In this document: positions 1 through 8,017 of the stretch, piece after piece
How positions within the stretch are numbered: the stretch's first letter is position 1
Layout: each line of letters opens with the position of its first letter
The notes under the pieces: model-generated
Seen by the model: only the letters and a program-made list of their open reading frames with translations
What the model was told of the DNA's origin: nothing
The model's database searches: none
Position numbers and translations under genes: made by a program
From: Allobranchiibius huperziae
GTDB lineage: Bacteria > Actinomycetota > Actinomycetes > Actinomycetales > Dermatophilaceae
Assembly (NCBI RefSeq): GCF_013410455.1
Contig: NZ_JACCFW010000001.1
Span: 946,929 to 1,010,928 of the forward strand
Direction: 5' to 3'
Length of the DNA: 64,000 bases

Positions 1-601
1 CCACGACCCCGCGGATGAGGTGGATGCGGGGAAGGGCCGGTGATCGGGTGAGGAGCGCCTGCAGGCGAGGTCCGGTGGTGATGCGTTGCTGGACCGCCAT
101 CGCGAGCAGCGTGGTCGCGGCCCGATCGCTCCCGGCCCACGCGGCTGCGTGCAGGGCGGCCCACTCAGGCGTGGTGCGCGCGGGCTCACCGGTGACATCG
201 ACCGCGTGCCGGGTCTTGTGGACCGTCACACCGACGACCGGGGTGATGTGGGTGCCTTCGGGCACGCTGACATGGACGGTGGCCTCCTCCCAGTGGCGCA
301 GGCCGGCCGCCAGCAGGGCGCTCACGCCGTCGAGCCGCGCCGAGCCTCGCACCTCCCAGACCGCTCGCCACCAGTCGGCTGCCGGACCACCTGGCTGCAC
401 CTGGACGGTCTGATGACCCCGCAGGATCCAGCGTCCCGCCTGAACCTCGTGGCGGATGTCATCCCGAGTGACGCCCCGTCGGCGTAACTGCTCCCGGTGA
501 CATACGCCGTCGTGGTCGGTTGCCAGGGCGGCGGCGACCTGTGTCCGGAAGGCACGACGCGAGGTGCCGGGCGCAGGGAGGGGGTCACAAGTGATGGTCA
601 C
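1..601 (-). CDS. AbiEi-like winged-helix / DUF559-type protein, C-terminus beyond the window
   Basis: The minus strand is open from a GTG at 601 to the window edge, giving 200 visible codons. Residues about 28-60 read as the small winged-helix motif found at the N-terminus of AbiEi-type antitoxins and of many actinobacterial DUF559 proteins (GVCHREQLRRRGV followed by an EVQAGRW segment). The later part (WRAVWEVRGSARLDGVSALL, then a VHVSVPEG segment) matches the middle of that protein type. The expected C-terminal nuclease-like domain lies outside the window. Many such proteins are orphan genes with no toxin partner, and none is visible here, so a toxin-antitoxin role is not claimed. The GTG has no clear ribosome site and the start is uncertain. 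Confidence 0.55.
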   Translation of the reverse strand, partial: MTITCDPLPAPGTSRRAFRTQVAAALATDHDGVCHREQLRRRGVTRDDIRHEVQAGRWILRGHQTVQVQPGGPAADWWRAVWEVRGSARLDGVSALLAAGLRHWEEATVHVSVPEGTHITPVVGVTVHKTRHAVDVTGEPARTTPEWAALHAAAWAGSDRAATTLLAMAVQQRITTGPRLQALLTRSPALPRIHLIRGVV

Positions 602-738
602 CGGCGGATCGTCCGCCGGCCCACCCGCTCGCGCGAGCTCTCCGGGGGAGGGTGTGGACGGCCGCCAGGGGTGTGGACAGGCGGGTGGAGTCGCGGCGCG
701 CCGTATAGAGCGCGCGGCGACCCTGAGGTCGCGGGGGG

Positions 739-2040
739 CTAGGGGGCGACGTCGGGGGAGCGGTCGTGGTTGAGCGCGTCGAACAGGGCCGCTGCCTTGG
801 TCTTGTCCCAGAGCACCGCTTCGCCCGCGGAGGTCGGATAGGCGGCGTTCGCGATCGGCACCTGCACCGAGTTGCCGCCGTTGCCGATCTTCTTCAGCGT
901 CCAGAGGATGCGCAGCGCGGTCCAGGAGTGCATGCCGTTCTCGACCGCCAGGCCCTGGGCGCCGGACTCGCCGACGTTCTTCAGCCGCCACGGGACCAGC
1001 AGGTTGCCCGGCGAGGCGACCTTCTTGGTGAGGGCCGCGAGGAACTCCCGCTGCCGCTTCACGCGGGCCAGGTCGCTGGTGGCGTCGACGTGGCGTGAAC
1101 GGACGTAGCCGAGCGCGTTCGCGCCACTCAGGTTCTGGCATCCGGCGGGCAGGTTGATGTGCGCGTACGTGTCGTCCATAGCCTTCGGCAGGCACATCCG
1201 CACCCCGCCCACGGAGTCGACGATCCCGGCGAACCCGCCGAACCCGATCTCCATGTAGTGCTCGATGCGCAGACCGGTGACGTTCTCGACGGTCTGCACG
1301 AGGACCTGGGGGCCGTAGGAGAACGCCGCGTTGATCTTGTTCGCCCGGTGCCCGGGGATCTGCACGTAGGTGTCGCGCGGGATGCTGACCAGCGTCGGTT
1401 CGCCGCTGTCGGGCATGTGCAGCACCATGATCGAGTCGGTGCGGGAACCGGTGATGTTCGAGCCGCCGGTGCGCAGGGCCTTGGCCTGCGCCGAGGTGAG
1501 CCCGGCGCGGCTGTCGGAGCCCACCAGCAGCACGTTGGTGCCCTTGCCGGCGGCGGGCTGGTCGCCGGTCGGGATGGCGTCCACCCGTGCGACCTTGTGC
1601 CACGCGGCGAGCCCGGCCCAGAGCAACAGCCCCGCCCACAGGCCCACGATGACGACGAAGGCGGCCAGCACCCGCGGCCAGCGGCGCCGCCGGCGGGGGG
1701 CCCGACCGGCGGGGCGCTGGGGCTGTGCGGGCCGGTTCGGCGGCCGGTCGTACCCGCCGCCGTCGTACCCGCGCCCACCGTCGTAGCCGCCGCCGTCGTA
1801 GCCGCGCCCGCCGCCACGCGGATCGGCGTACGGGCGACCGGACGCCGGGCGTGCCGCGGGCTGCTGCGCGCCTCCGCGCGGACCGGACGGCATCATCCGG
1901 GTGGAATCCCCGGCGCCGCCCTGGGGACGCGCGGCAGGACGTGGACGGCGCACCGGGAGCGGCTGGGCGATGGTCTCGTCGCCACCCCGGCGGCCTCCCC
2001 GGCCACGGGGATCCATGCGGTACTGATCGTCGTCCGTCAT
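739..2040 (-). CDS. LytR-CpsA-Psr (LCP) family wall-polymer ligase
   Basis: LCP proteins move lipid-linked glycopolymers onto peptidoglycan at the outer face of the membrane. The 433-residue protein has a long basic, Gly/Tyr/Pro-rich cytoplasmic tail (about 1-120, with repeated GYDGG units), one membrane helix (about 121-147) and the LCP domain (about 168-340). Typical catalytic and phosphate-binding stretches are present: LLVGSDSRAG, GSRTDSIMVLH, SIPRDTYV and GYVRSRH. The ATG at 2040 was chosen over an upstream TTG at 2046 because a TACCCT -10 box lies six bases before it, which suggests a leaderless transcript. The gene diverges from a glycosyltransferase and ABC exporter, which fits attachment of an exported glycan to the wall. 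The membrane substrate is not readable from sequence. Confidence 0.9.
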   Translation of the reverse strand: MTDDDQYRMDPRGRGGRRGGDETIAQPLPVRRPRPAARPQGGAGDSTRMMPSGPRGGAQQPAARPASGRPYADPRGGGRGYDGGGYDGGRGYDGGGYDRPPNRPAQPQRPAGRAPRRRRRWPRVLAAFVVIVGLWAGLLLWAGLAAWHKVARVDAIPTGDQPAAGKGTNVLLVGSDSRAGLTSAQAKALRTGGSNITGSRTDSIMVLHMPDSGEPTLVSIPRDTYVQIPGHRANKINAAFSYGPQVLVQTVENVTGLRIEHYMEIGFGGFAGIVDSVGGVRMCLPKAMDDTYAHINLPAGCQNLSGANALGYVRSRHVDATSDLARVKRQREFLAALTKKVASPGNLLVPWRLKNVGESGAQGLAVENGMHSWTALRILWTLKKIGNGGNSVQVPIANAAYPTSAGEAVLWDKTKAAALFDALNHDRSPDVAP

Positions 2041-2046
2041 CGGCAA

Positions 2047-2082
2047 AGGGTAACCGGGCCACCTTGGTCCGCCGTGTAACCT
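2047..2082. promoter_or_regulatory. Divergent leaderless promoters of the LCP and glycosyltransferase genes
   Basis: On the minus strand TACCCT (2052-2047) is six bases before the ATG at 2040. On the plus strand TAACCT (2077-2082) is seven bases before the GTG at 2090. Both fit the TANNNT box of leaderless actinobacterial genes. No good -35 element is obvious. Confidence 0.55.
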
Positions 2083-2089
2083 TTCGCCC

Positions 2090-3109
2090 GTGCAACCTGT
2101 GGATTCCCCGTCATTTCAGGGAATTTCAGTAGTGATGCCGATCCTGAACGAGGAACGTCACCTGGCCGAGTCGGTCGGCGCGATCCTGGAGCAGGACTGG
2201 GACGGCCCCCTGGAGGTCGTCCTGGCGCTCGGCCCGTCGCAGGACCGTACCGACGAGGTCGCCGCGCGACTGCAGGCAGCGGACGCCCGGGTGCGGACCG
2301 TCGCCAACCCCACCGGACGCACCCCCGACGCGCTCAACGCGGCCATCGGCGCCGCGTCGTACGACGTGGTGGCACGGGTCGACGGGCACGGGATCCTGTC
2401 GCCCGGTTACCTCAAGACAGCCGCGGTGACCCTGCAGGACACCGGTGCCGCCAACGTGGGCGGAATCATGGACGCCGAGGGCACCACCGACTTCGAGCGG
2501 GCCGTCGCGGTCGCGATGAAGAGCAAGATCGGCGTCGGTGGCGTCAAGTTCAAGCAGGGCGGCGCCGCGGGGCCGGCCGACACCGTCTACCTCGGGGTCT
2601 TCCGGGGTGACTGGCTGCGCAAGGTCGGCGGCTACGACCGGCGCTACATCCGCGCGCAGGACTGGGAGATGAACTTCCGCATCCGACGGCAGGGCGGCGT
2701 GGTGTGGTTCACCCCCGACCTGCGCGTCACCTACCGGCCACGGGGCAGCTTCCGGGCCCTGTCGCGGCAGTACCGCGAGTACGGCCGCTGGCGCAGGGTC
2801 GTCGCGCGGGAGCACCAGGGCTCGATCAACGCCCGCTACCTCGCGCCCCCGGTCGCGCTCGCGGCCATCGCGATCGGTACGGTCGGCGGCCTGGTGAGGC
2901 GTCCGCTGTGGGTCATCCCCGCGGCGTACGCCGGTGGCGTCACCGTCGGCGGCCTCGCGATCTCCCGCGGTTCGGCGCGCGCTGTCCGGGTACTGGTGCC
3001 CGGTGTGCTCGCCACCATGCACTTGTCCTGGGGGTGGGGTTTCCTCACCAGCAGGGTGCGGCTTACCGACGACGTCCAGCGGATGTCCAGCAACACCCCG
3101 GTAGCCTGA
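2090..3109 (+). CDS. Family 2 glycosyltransferase
   Basis: A 339-residue GT-A fold enzyme that transfers a sugar from a nucleotide donor, probably at the cytoplasmic membrane face. The N-terminus has the GT2 signature (ISVVMPILNEERHL, about 12-25) and a metal-site-like VARVDGH at about 94-100, where DGH stands in place of DxD. The acceptor/base region is AQDWEMNFRIRR at about 194-205. The C-terminal third holds two or three hydrophobic segments (about 250-300), giving a membrane anchor. The GTG start follows a TAACCT box by seven bases. It is followed 51 bases later by the exporter permease, so it probably builds part of the exported glycan. The acceptor is unknown. Confidence 0.88.
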   Translation: MQPVDSPSFQGISVVMPILNEERHLAESVGAILEQDWDGPLEVVLALGPSQDRTDEVAARLQAADARVRTVANPTGRTPDALNAAIGAASYDVVARVDGHGILSPGYLKTAAVTLQDTGAANVGGIMDAEGTTDFERAVAVAMKSKIGVGGVKFKQGGAAGPADTVYLGVFRGDWLRKVGGYDRRYIRAQDWEMNFRIRRQGGVVWFTPDLRVTYRPRGSFRALSRQYREYGRWRRVVAREHQGSINARYLAPPVALAAIAIGTVGGLVRRPLWVIPAAYAGGVTVGGLAISRGSARAVRVLVPGVLATMHLSWGWGFLTSRVRLTDDVQRMSSNTPVA

Positions 3110-3160
3110 CTCCCAGCAATCAGCCGGTCCTTCCGGACAGACAGATCAGCAAAGGAACTC

Positions 3161-4015
3161 ATGTCGTTCGCGCAACGCCTCCAGCGCATCGTCGATCACC
3201 GCGCGGTGCTCTGGACGCTGGTCAAGCGGGACCTGCGGATCCGTTATGCGCGCAGCGCGCTCGGCTACCTCTGGACCTTGATCGACCCGCTGTCGATGAC
3301 GCTGGTGTACTGGTTCGTTTTCGGGGTGATCTACCAGATCGGTAACAACCCGCGCCAGGAGGGACGTAGCGACCACATCCCGTTCGTGCTCTTCATGGTC
3401 TCCGGTGTGCTGGCCTGGAACTGGTTCAGCAACTCGGTCAACGAGACGGCGCGTGCCCTCTACGCCGAGCGGCTGCTGGTGCGATCGACCAACCTGCCGC
3501 GCGAGCTGTGGGTCATCCGGGTCGTGCTGTCCAAGGGAATCGAGCACCTGCTGTCGCTGCCGATCCTGATCGCGTTCATGCTGTATTTCCGCTACGTCGA
3601 TCACGCGGTCATCCTCAACTGGAAGCTCGTGTTCTGGCTACCCGCGCTGGTGCTGGAGCTGGTCCTGTGCATCGGAATCGGCCTCGTCATGGCCCCGGTG
3701 ACCGCCCTCGTCGACGACTTCGTGCGTATCGTGCGGATCGTGCTGCGGATCGGCTTCTACTTCACGCCGATCGTGTACTCCCTGAACTACCTGCACCAAC
3801 GCGGCAACAGCGACCCGTCGCTGAAGATCATCGCCCGGATCCTGGAATTCAATCCGCTCTCGGCGGTCAACGACCTCTATCGGGAAGGGATGCTGGTGCG
3901 AGAGACACCCCCGTACCACATCTGGCTCTACGGCACCGTCATCAGTGTGGCGTGGCTGATCCTCGGCATGTGGGTCTTCCGCCGTCTCGAAAAACCCATC
4001 CTGAAGGAGATCTGA
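3161..4015 (+). CDS. ABC-2 type polysaccharide exporter, permease
   Basis: A 284-residue membrane protein of the Wzm/TagG type, which with an ATPase partner moves lipid-linked polysaccharide or teichoic-acid-like polymer across the membrane. The N-terminal amphipathic region has the family-typical KRDLRIRYARSALGYLW stretch at about 24-40. It is followed by about six hydrophobic helices and ends in EKPILKEI. An AAGGAACT ribosome site lies nine bases before the ATG. The ATPase gene begins one base after its stop, so the two are co-translated. Specificity cannot be told from the permease alone. Confidence 0.9.
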   Translation: MSFAQRLQRIVDHRAVLWTLVKRDLRIRYARSALGYLWTLIDPLSMTLVYWFVFGVIYQIGNNPRQEGRSDHIPFVLFMVSGVLAWNWFSNSVNETARALYAERLLVRSTNLPRELWVIRVVLSKGIEHLLSLPILIAFMLYFRYVDHAVILNWKLVFWLPALVLELVLCIGIGLVMAPVTALVDDFVRIVRIVLRIGFYFTPIVYSLNYLHQRGNSDPSLKIIARILEFNPLSAVNDLYREGMLVRETPPYHIWLYGTVISVAWLILGMWVFRRLEKPILKEI

Positions 4016-4016
4016 G

Positions 4017-4889
4017 GTGTCCCTTCCCTCTGCCGAGAAGGTCAAGTGGAAGTCGTCGGTGGGCGAGCCCGTCATCACCGTCGACAACCTGGGCATCGAG
4101 TTCCTGACCGGACGCAAGCGCAATCTGTCGATGCGGGAGATCGTCTTCCAACGGCGCACGAGCCACAAGAAGGAGACGTTCTGGGCACTGAAGAACATCT
4201 CCTTCCAGGTGGGCCGCGGTGAGGCGGTCGGGCTGGTCGGCAGCAACGGGGGCGGCAAGTCGACCCTGCTGAAGATGATCGCCGGCACGCTGCTGCCCGA
4301 CGAAGGCGACGTCAACGTCCGCGACGGTGTCGCGCCGTTGATCGAGTTGACCGGCGGTTTCATCGGCGAACTGTCGGCGCGGGAGAACATCTACCTCACC
4401 GGCGGCCTGCACGGCATGAGCAAGGATGAAATCGACGAGCGCTTCGACGACATCGTCGACTTCGCCGGGCCCAAGGTCCGGTCGGGCCTCGACCTGCCCT
4501 ACCGGCACTTCTCTTCCGGTATGCAGGTGCGGCTCGGCTTCGCCGTGATCACCTGTCTCGACGAGCCGATCATCCTGGTCGACGAGGTGCTGGCCGTCGG
4601 AGACGCGGCCTTCCGCGACAAGTGCTACCAACGGATGGAGGGCCTGCTCGAACAGGGACGCACCCTCTTCCTCGTGTCCCACTCGGAGGGAGACCTGCTG
4701 CGCTTCTGCACCCGCGGCATCTACCTGAAGGAGGGCCACATGGTCGCCGACGGGTCGATGGAGGAGATCATGCAGCAGTACATGGAGGACCTCCTCGGGG
4801 TGCCGTGGATCCCGCCGGCCGAGCGCAACGCGGTGGACGCGCTCTACAACCGGCGCGACCGCGAGGCCCCCGGCTACAAGGCCGACTGA
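4017..4889 (+). CDS. ABC transporter ATPase for polysaccharide export
   Basis: A 290-residue ATPase of the Wzt/TagH class and partner of the permease one base upstream. Walker A is at about 75-83 (GSNGGGKST, with Gly in place of the more common Ala). The ABC signature region is HFSSGMQVRLGF at about 164-175 and Walker B is IILVDE at about 185-190. The C-terminus is short and lacks the carbohydrate-binding extension seen in some Wzt proteins. That fits export of a polymer recognised through its lipid anchor or by other proteins. It starts with GTG behind a GGAG-type ribosome site inside the end of the permease gene, and converges with scoB. Confidence 0.92.
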   Translation: MSLPSAEKVKWKSSVGEPVITVDNLGIEFLTGRKRNLSMREIVFQRRTSHKKETFWALKNISFQVGRGEAVGLVGSNGGGKSTLLKMIAGTLLPDEGDVNVRDGVAPLIELTGGFIGELSARENIYLTGGLHGMSKDEIDERFDDIVDFAGPKVRSGLDLPYRHFSSGMQVRLGFAVITCLDEPIILVDEVLAVGDAAFRDKCYQRMEGLLEQGRTLFLVSHSEGDLLRFCTRGIYLKEGHMVADGSMEEIMQQYMEDLLGVPWIPPAERNAVDALYNRRDREAPGYKAD

Positions 4890-4892
4890 GCC

Positions 4893-5525
4893 TCAGGCGC
4901 GGGCGAGCGGGGCCGCGGTCGCGGCGCGTACGTCGTCCTCGCTCACCCCGGGCGCGAGCTCGATCAGCACGAGGCCACCCGGCGTCACGTCGATGACCGC
5001 GAGGTCGGTGATGATGCGTTGCACCACGCCCTTGCCGGTAAGGGGCAGCGTGCACTCGGGCAGGATCTTCGGCGATCCGTCGCGGGCCACGTGCTCCATG
5101 AGCACGATGACCTTCTTGGCCCCGTGCACCAGGTCCATGGCCCCGCCCATGCCCTTCACCATCTTGCCGGGGATCATCCAGTTGGCGATGTCTCCGCCCG
5201 CGGAGACCTGCATGGCGCCGAGGATCGCCGCGTCGACCTTGCCGCCGCGGATCATCCCGAAGCTGGTCGCGGAGTCGAAGATGGACGCGCCGCGCCGCAG
5301 CGTGATCGTCTCCTTGCCGGCGTTGATCAGGTCCGGGTCCTCCTGCCCGGCGACGGGATAGGCACCGACGCCGAGGACGCCGTTCTCGGACTGGAGCACC
5401 AGCTCGGTGTGGTCGTCGACGTAGTTGGGCACCAGGGTGGGCAGCCCGATCCCGAGGTTGACGTAGTCGCCGTCGGACAGCTCGCGGGCGGCGCGCGCGG
5501 CCATCTGTTCGCGGGTGAGTGCCAT
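4893..5525 (-). CDS. scoB: 3-oxoacid (succinyl-CoA:acetoacetate-type) CoA-transferase subunit B
   Basis: The 210-residue beta subunit of a class I CoA-transferase, which shuttles CoA between an acyl-CoA and a 3-oxo acid in ketone-body or branched-chain catabolism. The catalytic glutamate is Glu47 in SENGVLGVG, followed by [12 protein letters not shown] and GMGGAMDL, all typical of the family. The ATG at 5525 overlaps the stop of scoA by one base (TGATG), so the subunits are translationally coupled. The frame stays open far upstream, but that stretch is the shadow of scoA. The pair has no obvious link with the flanking glycan genes. Confidence 0.92.
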   Translation of the reverse strand: MALTREQMAARAARELSDGDYVNLGIGLPTLVPNYVDDHTELVLQSENGVLGVGAYPVAGQEDPDLINAGKETITLRRGASIFDSATSFGMIRGGKVDAAILGAMQVSAGGDIANWMIPGKMVKGMGGAMDLVHGAKKVIVLMEHVARDGSPKILPECTLPLTGKGVVQRIITDLAVIDVTPGGLVLIELAPGVSEDDVRAATAAPLARA

Positions 5526-6301
5526 CAGCGACCTGCCTCCTGGACCGTGCGCTTCTCGATGCGTTTGTCGTCCGCCTGCTCGGGCGTGAGCGCGAGGACG
5601 CGGTGCACGTAGATGCCGGGCAGGTGCACGTCGTCCGGGGCGATCTCGCCGGGCTCGACCAGCTCCTCCACCTCGGCGATCGTGTGCCGGCCGGCCATCG
5701 CGGCCAGCGGGTTGAAGTTGCGGGCGCTCTCGTGGAAGACGAGGTTGCCGTGCCGGTCGCCGCGCCGCGCGCGCACCAGGGCCACGTCGGTGACGATCGC
5801 CTCCTCGAGCACGAACGTGCGGGATTCGCCGTCGACCTCGAAGTGCCGGGTCTCCTTCGGCGGTGACGCGACCGCGATGTTGCCCTCGGCGTCGTACCGC
5901 CACGGCATGCCGCCGTCCGCGACCTGGGTGCCGACGCCGGTCGCGGTGTAGAACGCCGGGATCCCCGCGCCGCCCGCGCGCAGCTTCTCCGCGAGCGTGC
6001 CCTGGGGGGTGAGCTCGACCTCCAGCTCGCCTTCGAGGTACTGCCGGGCGAACTCCTTGTTCTCTCCGACGTACGACGCCGTCATCCGTCGGATCCGCTT
6101 CTCCCGCAACAGGATGCCCAACCCCCAGTCGTCGACTCCGCAGTTGTTGGAGACGACCGACAGATCGGTCACGCCCTTCGCGAGCAGTTCGGCGATGAGC
6201 ACGCTGGGGATCCCGCAGAGCCCGAATCCGCCGACGGCGATCGAACTCCCGCTGACCACGCCGTCGACGGCGCGCGCGGCTGAGGAGACGACTTTGTCCA
6301 T
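5525..6301 (-). CDS. scoA: 3-oxoacid CoA-transferase subunit A
   Basis: The 258-residue alpha subunit, with the CoA-binding glycine-rich stretch GGFGLCGIP at about 24-32, the family-typical [15 protein letters not shown], and [20 protein letters not shown]. It starts at an ATG 10 bases downstream of the end of the oxidoreductase gene on the same strand, so it may be the distal part of the long leftward unit or have its own promoter. Substrate preference (acetoacetate, adipate or another 3-oxo acid) cannot be fixed from sequence. Confidence 0.92.
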   Translation of the reverse strand: MDKVVSSAARAVDGVVSGSSIAVGGFGLCGIPSVLIAELLAKGVTDLSVVSNNCGVDDWGLGILLREKRIRRMTASYVGENKEFARQYLEGELEVELTPQGTLAEKLRAGGAGIPAFYTATGVGTQVADGGMPWRYDAEGNIAVASPPKETRHFEVDGESRTFVLEEAIVTDVALVRARRGDRHGNLVFHESARNFNPLAAMAGRHTIAEVEELVEPGEIAPDDVHLPGIYVHRVLALTPEQADDKRIEKRTVQEAGR

Positions 6302-6311
6302 TCGCCGGACC

Positions 6312-7355
6312 TTACCGGTCGCCCTCGCCGGGGTAGACGACTCCCACGTCGGCGCGTGCCCGATCCAGCAACGTCATCACCCGCAGGGTGGCGGAGGGCG
6401 GCAGCAGCGGCGACTCGCTCGCACCGTCGGCGACCAGGTGGGCGAGGTGCGCGGCCTCATAGGCCATGGCCTGGTGACCGCGGATGCGCCCGCCGTCGTA
6501 CGACGCGCGCTCACCGTCGCGGGAGATCAGCGTGATCCGGGTCGGCAGGTAGAAGTCGGGCTCCAGTTCGACCCGGGCCAGGGTGCCGCTGATCGAGGCG
6601 GTGGTCGGCGTACGTGCCGCCAGGGTGGTGCTGAGGGCGGCGTACGCCGCGCCGCTGCGCAGCGTCATCGTGACCTGCCGGTCGACGCCGGTGTCGGTGA
6701 GGTCGCCGCTCGCGGTCAGCTCGCGCTCCACGCCGGGCAGCGCGAAGTCGGCGAACGAGAGAGGGTAGACACCCAGGTCGAGCAGGGCCCCACCGGCGAG
6801 TTCGGGCGCGTAGAGCCGGTGCGTGGGGTCGGGTGCGAACCACTGGCCGTGGTCGGCCAGCACCGTCCGCACCTCACCGAGGGCGCCGTCCTCCAGCAGT
6901 TGCCGGATGACATCGGAGCCGGGGAGGAAACGGGTCCACATGGCCTCCAGTGCGATCAGATTCGCCGCGCGGGCGGTGTCGAGCACCTCCCGCGCCTGCG
7001 CGGCGTCGCGGGTGAAGGCCTTCTCGACCAGCACATGCTTGCCGGCGCGCAGAGCAGCCATCGCGTCCGCGTGGTGCTGGGAGTGCGGTGAGGCGATGTA
7101 GACGATGTCGATCGAGTCGTCGGCCAGCATCGCGTCGAGACCCTCGTGAGCGCGCGGGATCTCCCAGGCGGCCGCGAAGCGGTCGGCGGACGCCTGAGAC
7201 CGCGAGCTGACGGCCACGACCTCCTGGCGGGTGTGCCGACGCAGCGTGTCTGCCATCGACGCGGCGATACCGCCGGTGGAGCTGATGCCCCATCGCAGCG
7301 TGGGGGCCTCGGACGGCTCAGGAGTGCGGGGTGCGGGCAGGGACGGTGTGCTCAT
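6312..7355 (-). CDS. Gfo/Idh/MocA family NAD(P)-dependent oxidoreductase
   Basis: A 347-residue dehydrogenase of the family that oxidises or reduces sugars, often nucleotide sugars or inositols. The dinucleotide-binding loop is GISSTGGIA at about 23-31, and the conserved lysine is in the VLVEKAFT segment (Lys112; the family usually shows EKP). The C-terminal domain is of the Gfo/Idh type (GGALLDLGVYPLSF). The start overlaps the preceding gene's stop by four bases, so it is co-translated with the TIGR03089-type gene. A role in modifying a sugar of the nearby glycan is possible but unproven; catabolic roles are equally possible. Confidence 0.85.
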   Translation of the reverse strand: MSTPSLPAPRTPEPSEAPTLRWGISSTGGIAASMADTLRRHTRQEVVAVSSRSQASADRFAAAWEIPRAHEGLDAMLADDSIDIVYIASPHSQHHADAMAALRAGKHVLVEKAFTRDAAQAREVLDTARAANLIALEAMWTRFLPGSDVIRQLLEDGALGEVRTVLADHGQWFAPDPTHRLYAPELAGGALLDLGVYPLSFADFALPGVERELTASGDLTDTGVDRQVTMTLRSGAAYAALSTTLAARTPTTASISGTLARVELEPDFYLPTRITLISRDGERASYDGGRIRGHQAMAYEAAHLAHLVADGASESPLLPPSATLRVMTLLDRARADVGVVYPGEGDR

Positions 7356-8017
7356 GGGCGGGCCTCGGCTCCTTCGGTGGCCAGACGCCGGTCGACGTCC
7401 TCGGGTCGTACGTCGCGCAGGAGGAGCACCGAGCCGTCGTCGGCCCAGACCGCCAGCGCGTCGCGCAGGGCGTCACCGAGGTCGCCGGTGACCAGCACCC
7501 GTCGGCGCAGCGCACCCCCGACGGCGACCAGATCGGCATACGACGTGTCGTCCAGCGCGGGGTCGGCGTCGGCGGGGGCGCGGTAGGCGACGAAGACGTC
7601 GCCGTACGAGGACAGCTCGCGTGCCTCGTCGATGCCGCCGGCGGGTACGTCGGCCGTGGCTTGCCGCGCCAGCGCCGCCAGGGTGACGACGATCTGGGTG
7701 TCACCGGACGCGACGGCCGCCTGCGCCACGGCGACGTCGCTCGGCCCGTCGGTGGTGATGACGTGCGCCCCCACGGACCACGCGGCGAGGGCCCAGTAGT
7801 AGGTGCGCCAGTGGTCGGCCGGAAGGTGCAGGGCCACGGTCGCGCCCGGGCCGACGTCCAGCTCGTCCTGCAGCAGGTTCGCCGCTTTGGAGACCCAGTT
7901 GACGAGCACCTTGCCCGACAGCTCGATGCGCTCCCCGGTGCCGTCGTCGTAACAGGTGATCCGGGGTGACGTGGGGTCCGACCGCAACAGGCCGGCGAGG
8001 ACGTCGCCGGGGGTCAT
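7352..8017 (-). CDS. TIGR03089-type AMP-binding-like protein
   Basis: A 221-residue actinobacterial protein resembling the N-terminal part of acyl-adenylating enzymes (VNWVSKAANLL, then GATVALHLPADHWRTYYW and GAHVITTD). It lacks the P-loop (STGxPK), the adenylate motifs and the C-terminal lid, so it is unlikely to be an active ligase. Homologues are commonly found near LCP-type wall genes in actinobacteria, which fits this locus. Both ends overlap neighbours by four bases (ATGA), so it is embedded in the leftward unit. Its function is unknown. Confidence 0.75.
   Translation of the reverse strand: MTPGDVLAGLLRSDPTSPRITCYDDGTGERIELSGKVLVNWVSKAANLLQDELDVGPGATVALHLPADHWRTYYWALAAWSVGAHVITTDGPSDVAVAQAAVASGDTQIVVTLAALARQATADVPAGGIDEARELSSYGDVFVAYRAPADADPALDDTSYADLVAVGGALRRRVLVTGDLGDALRDALAVWADDGSVLLLRDVRPEDVDRRLATEGAEARP

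Noticed and set aside
15-487. Plus-strand frames opposite the AbiEi-like gene
   Set aside because: Composition and motifs support the minus-strand gene; the plus frames are Arg-rich shadows.
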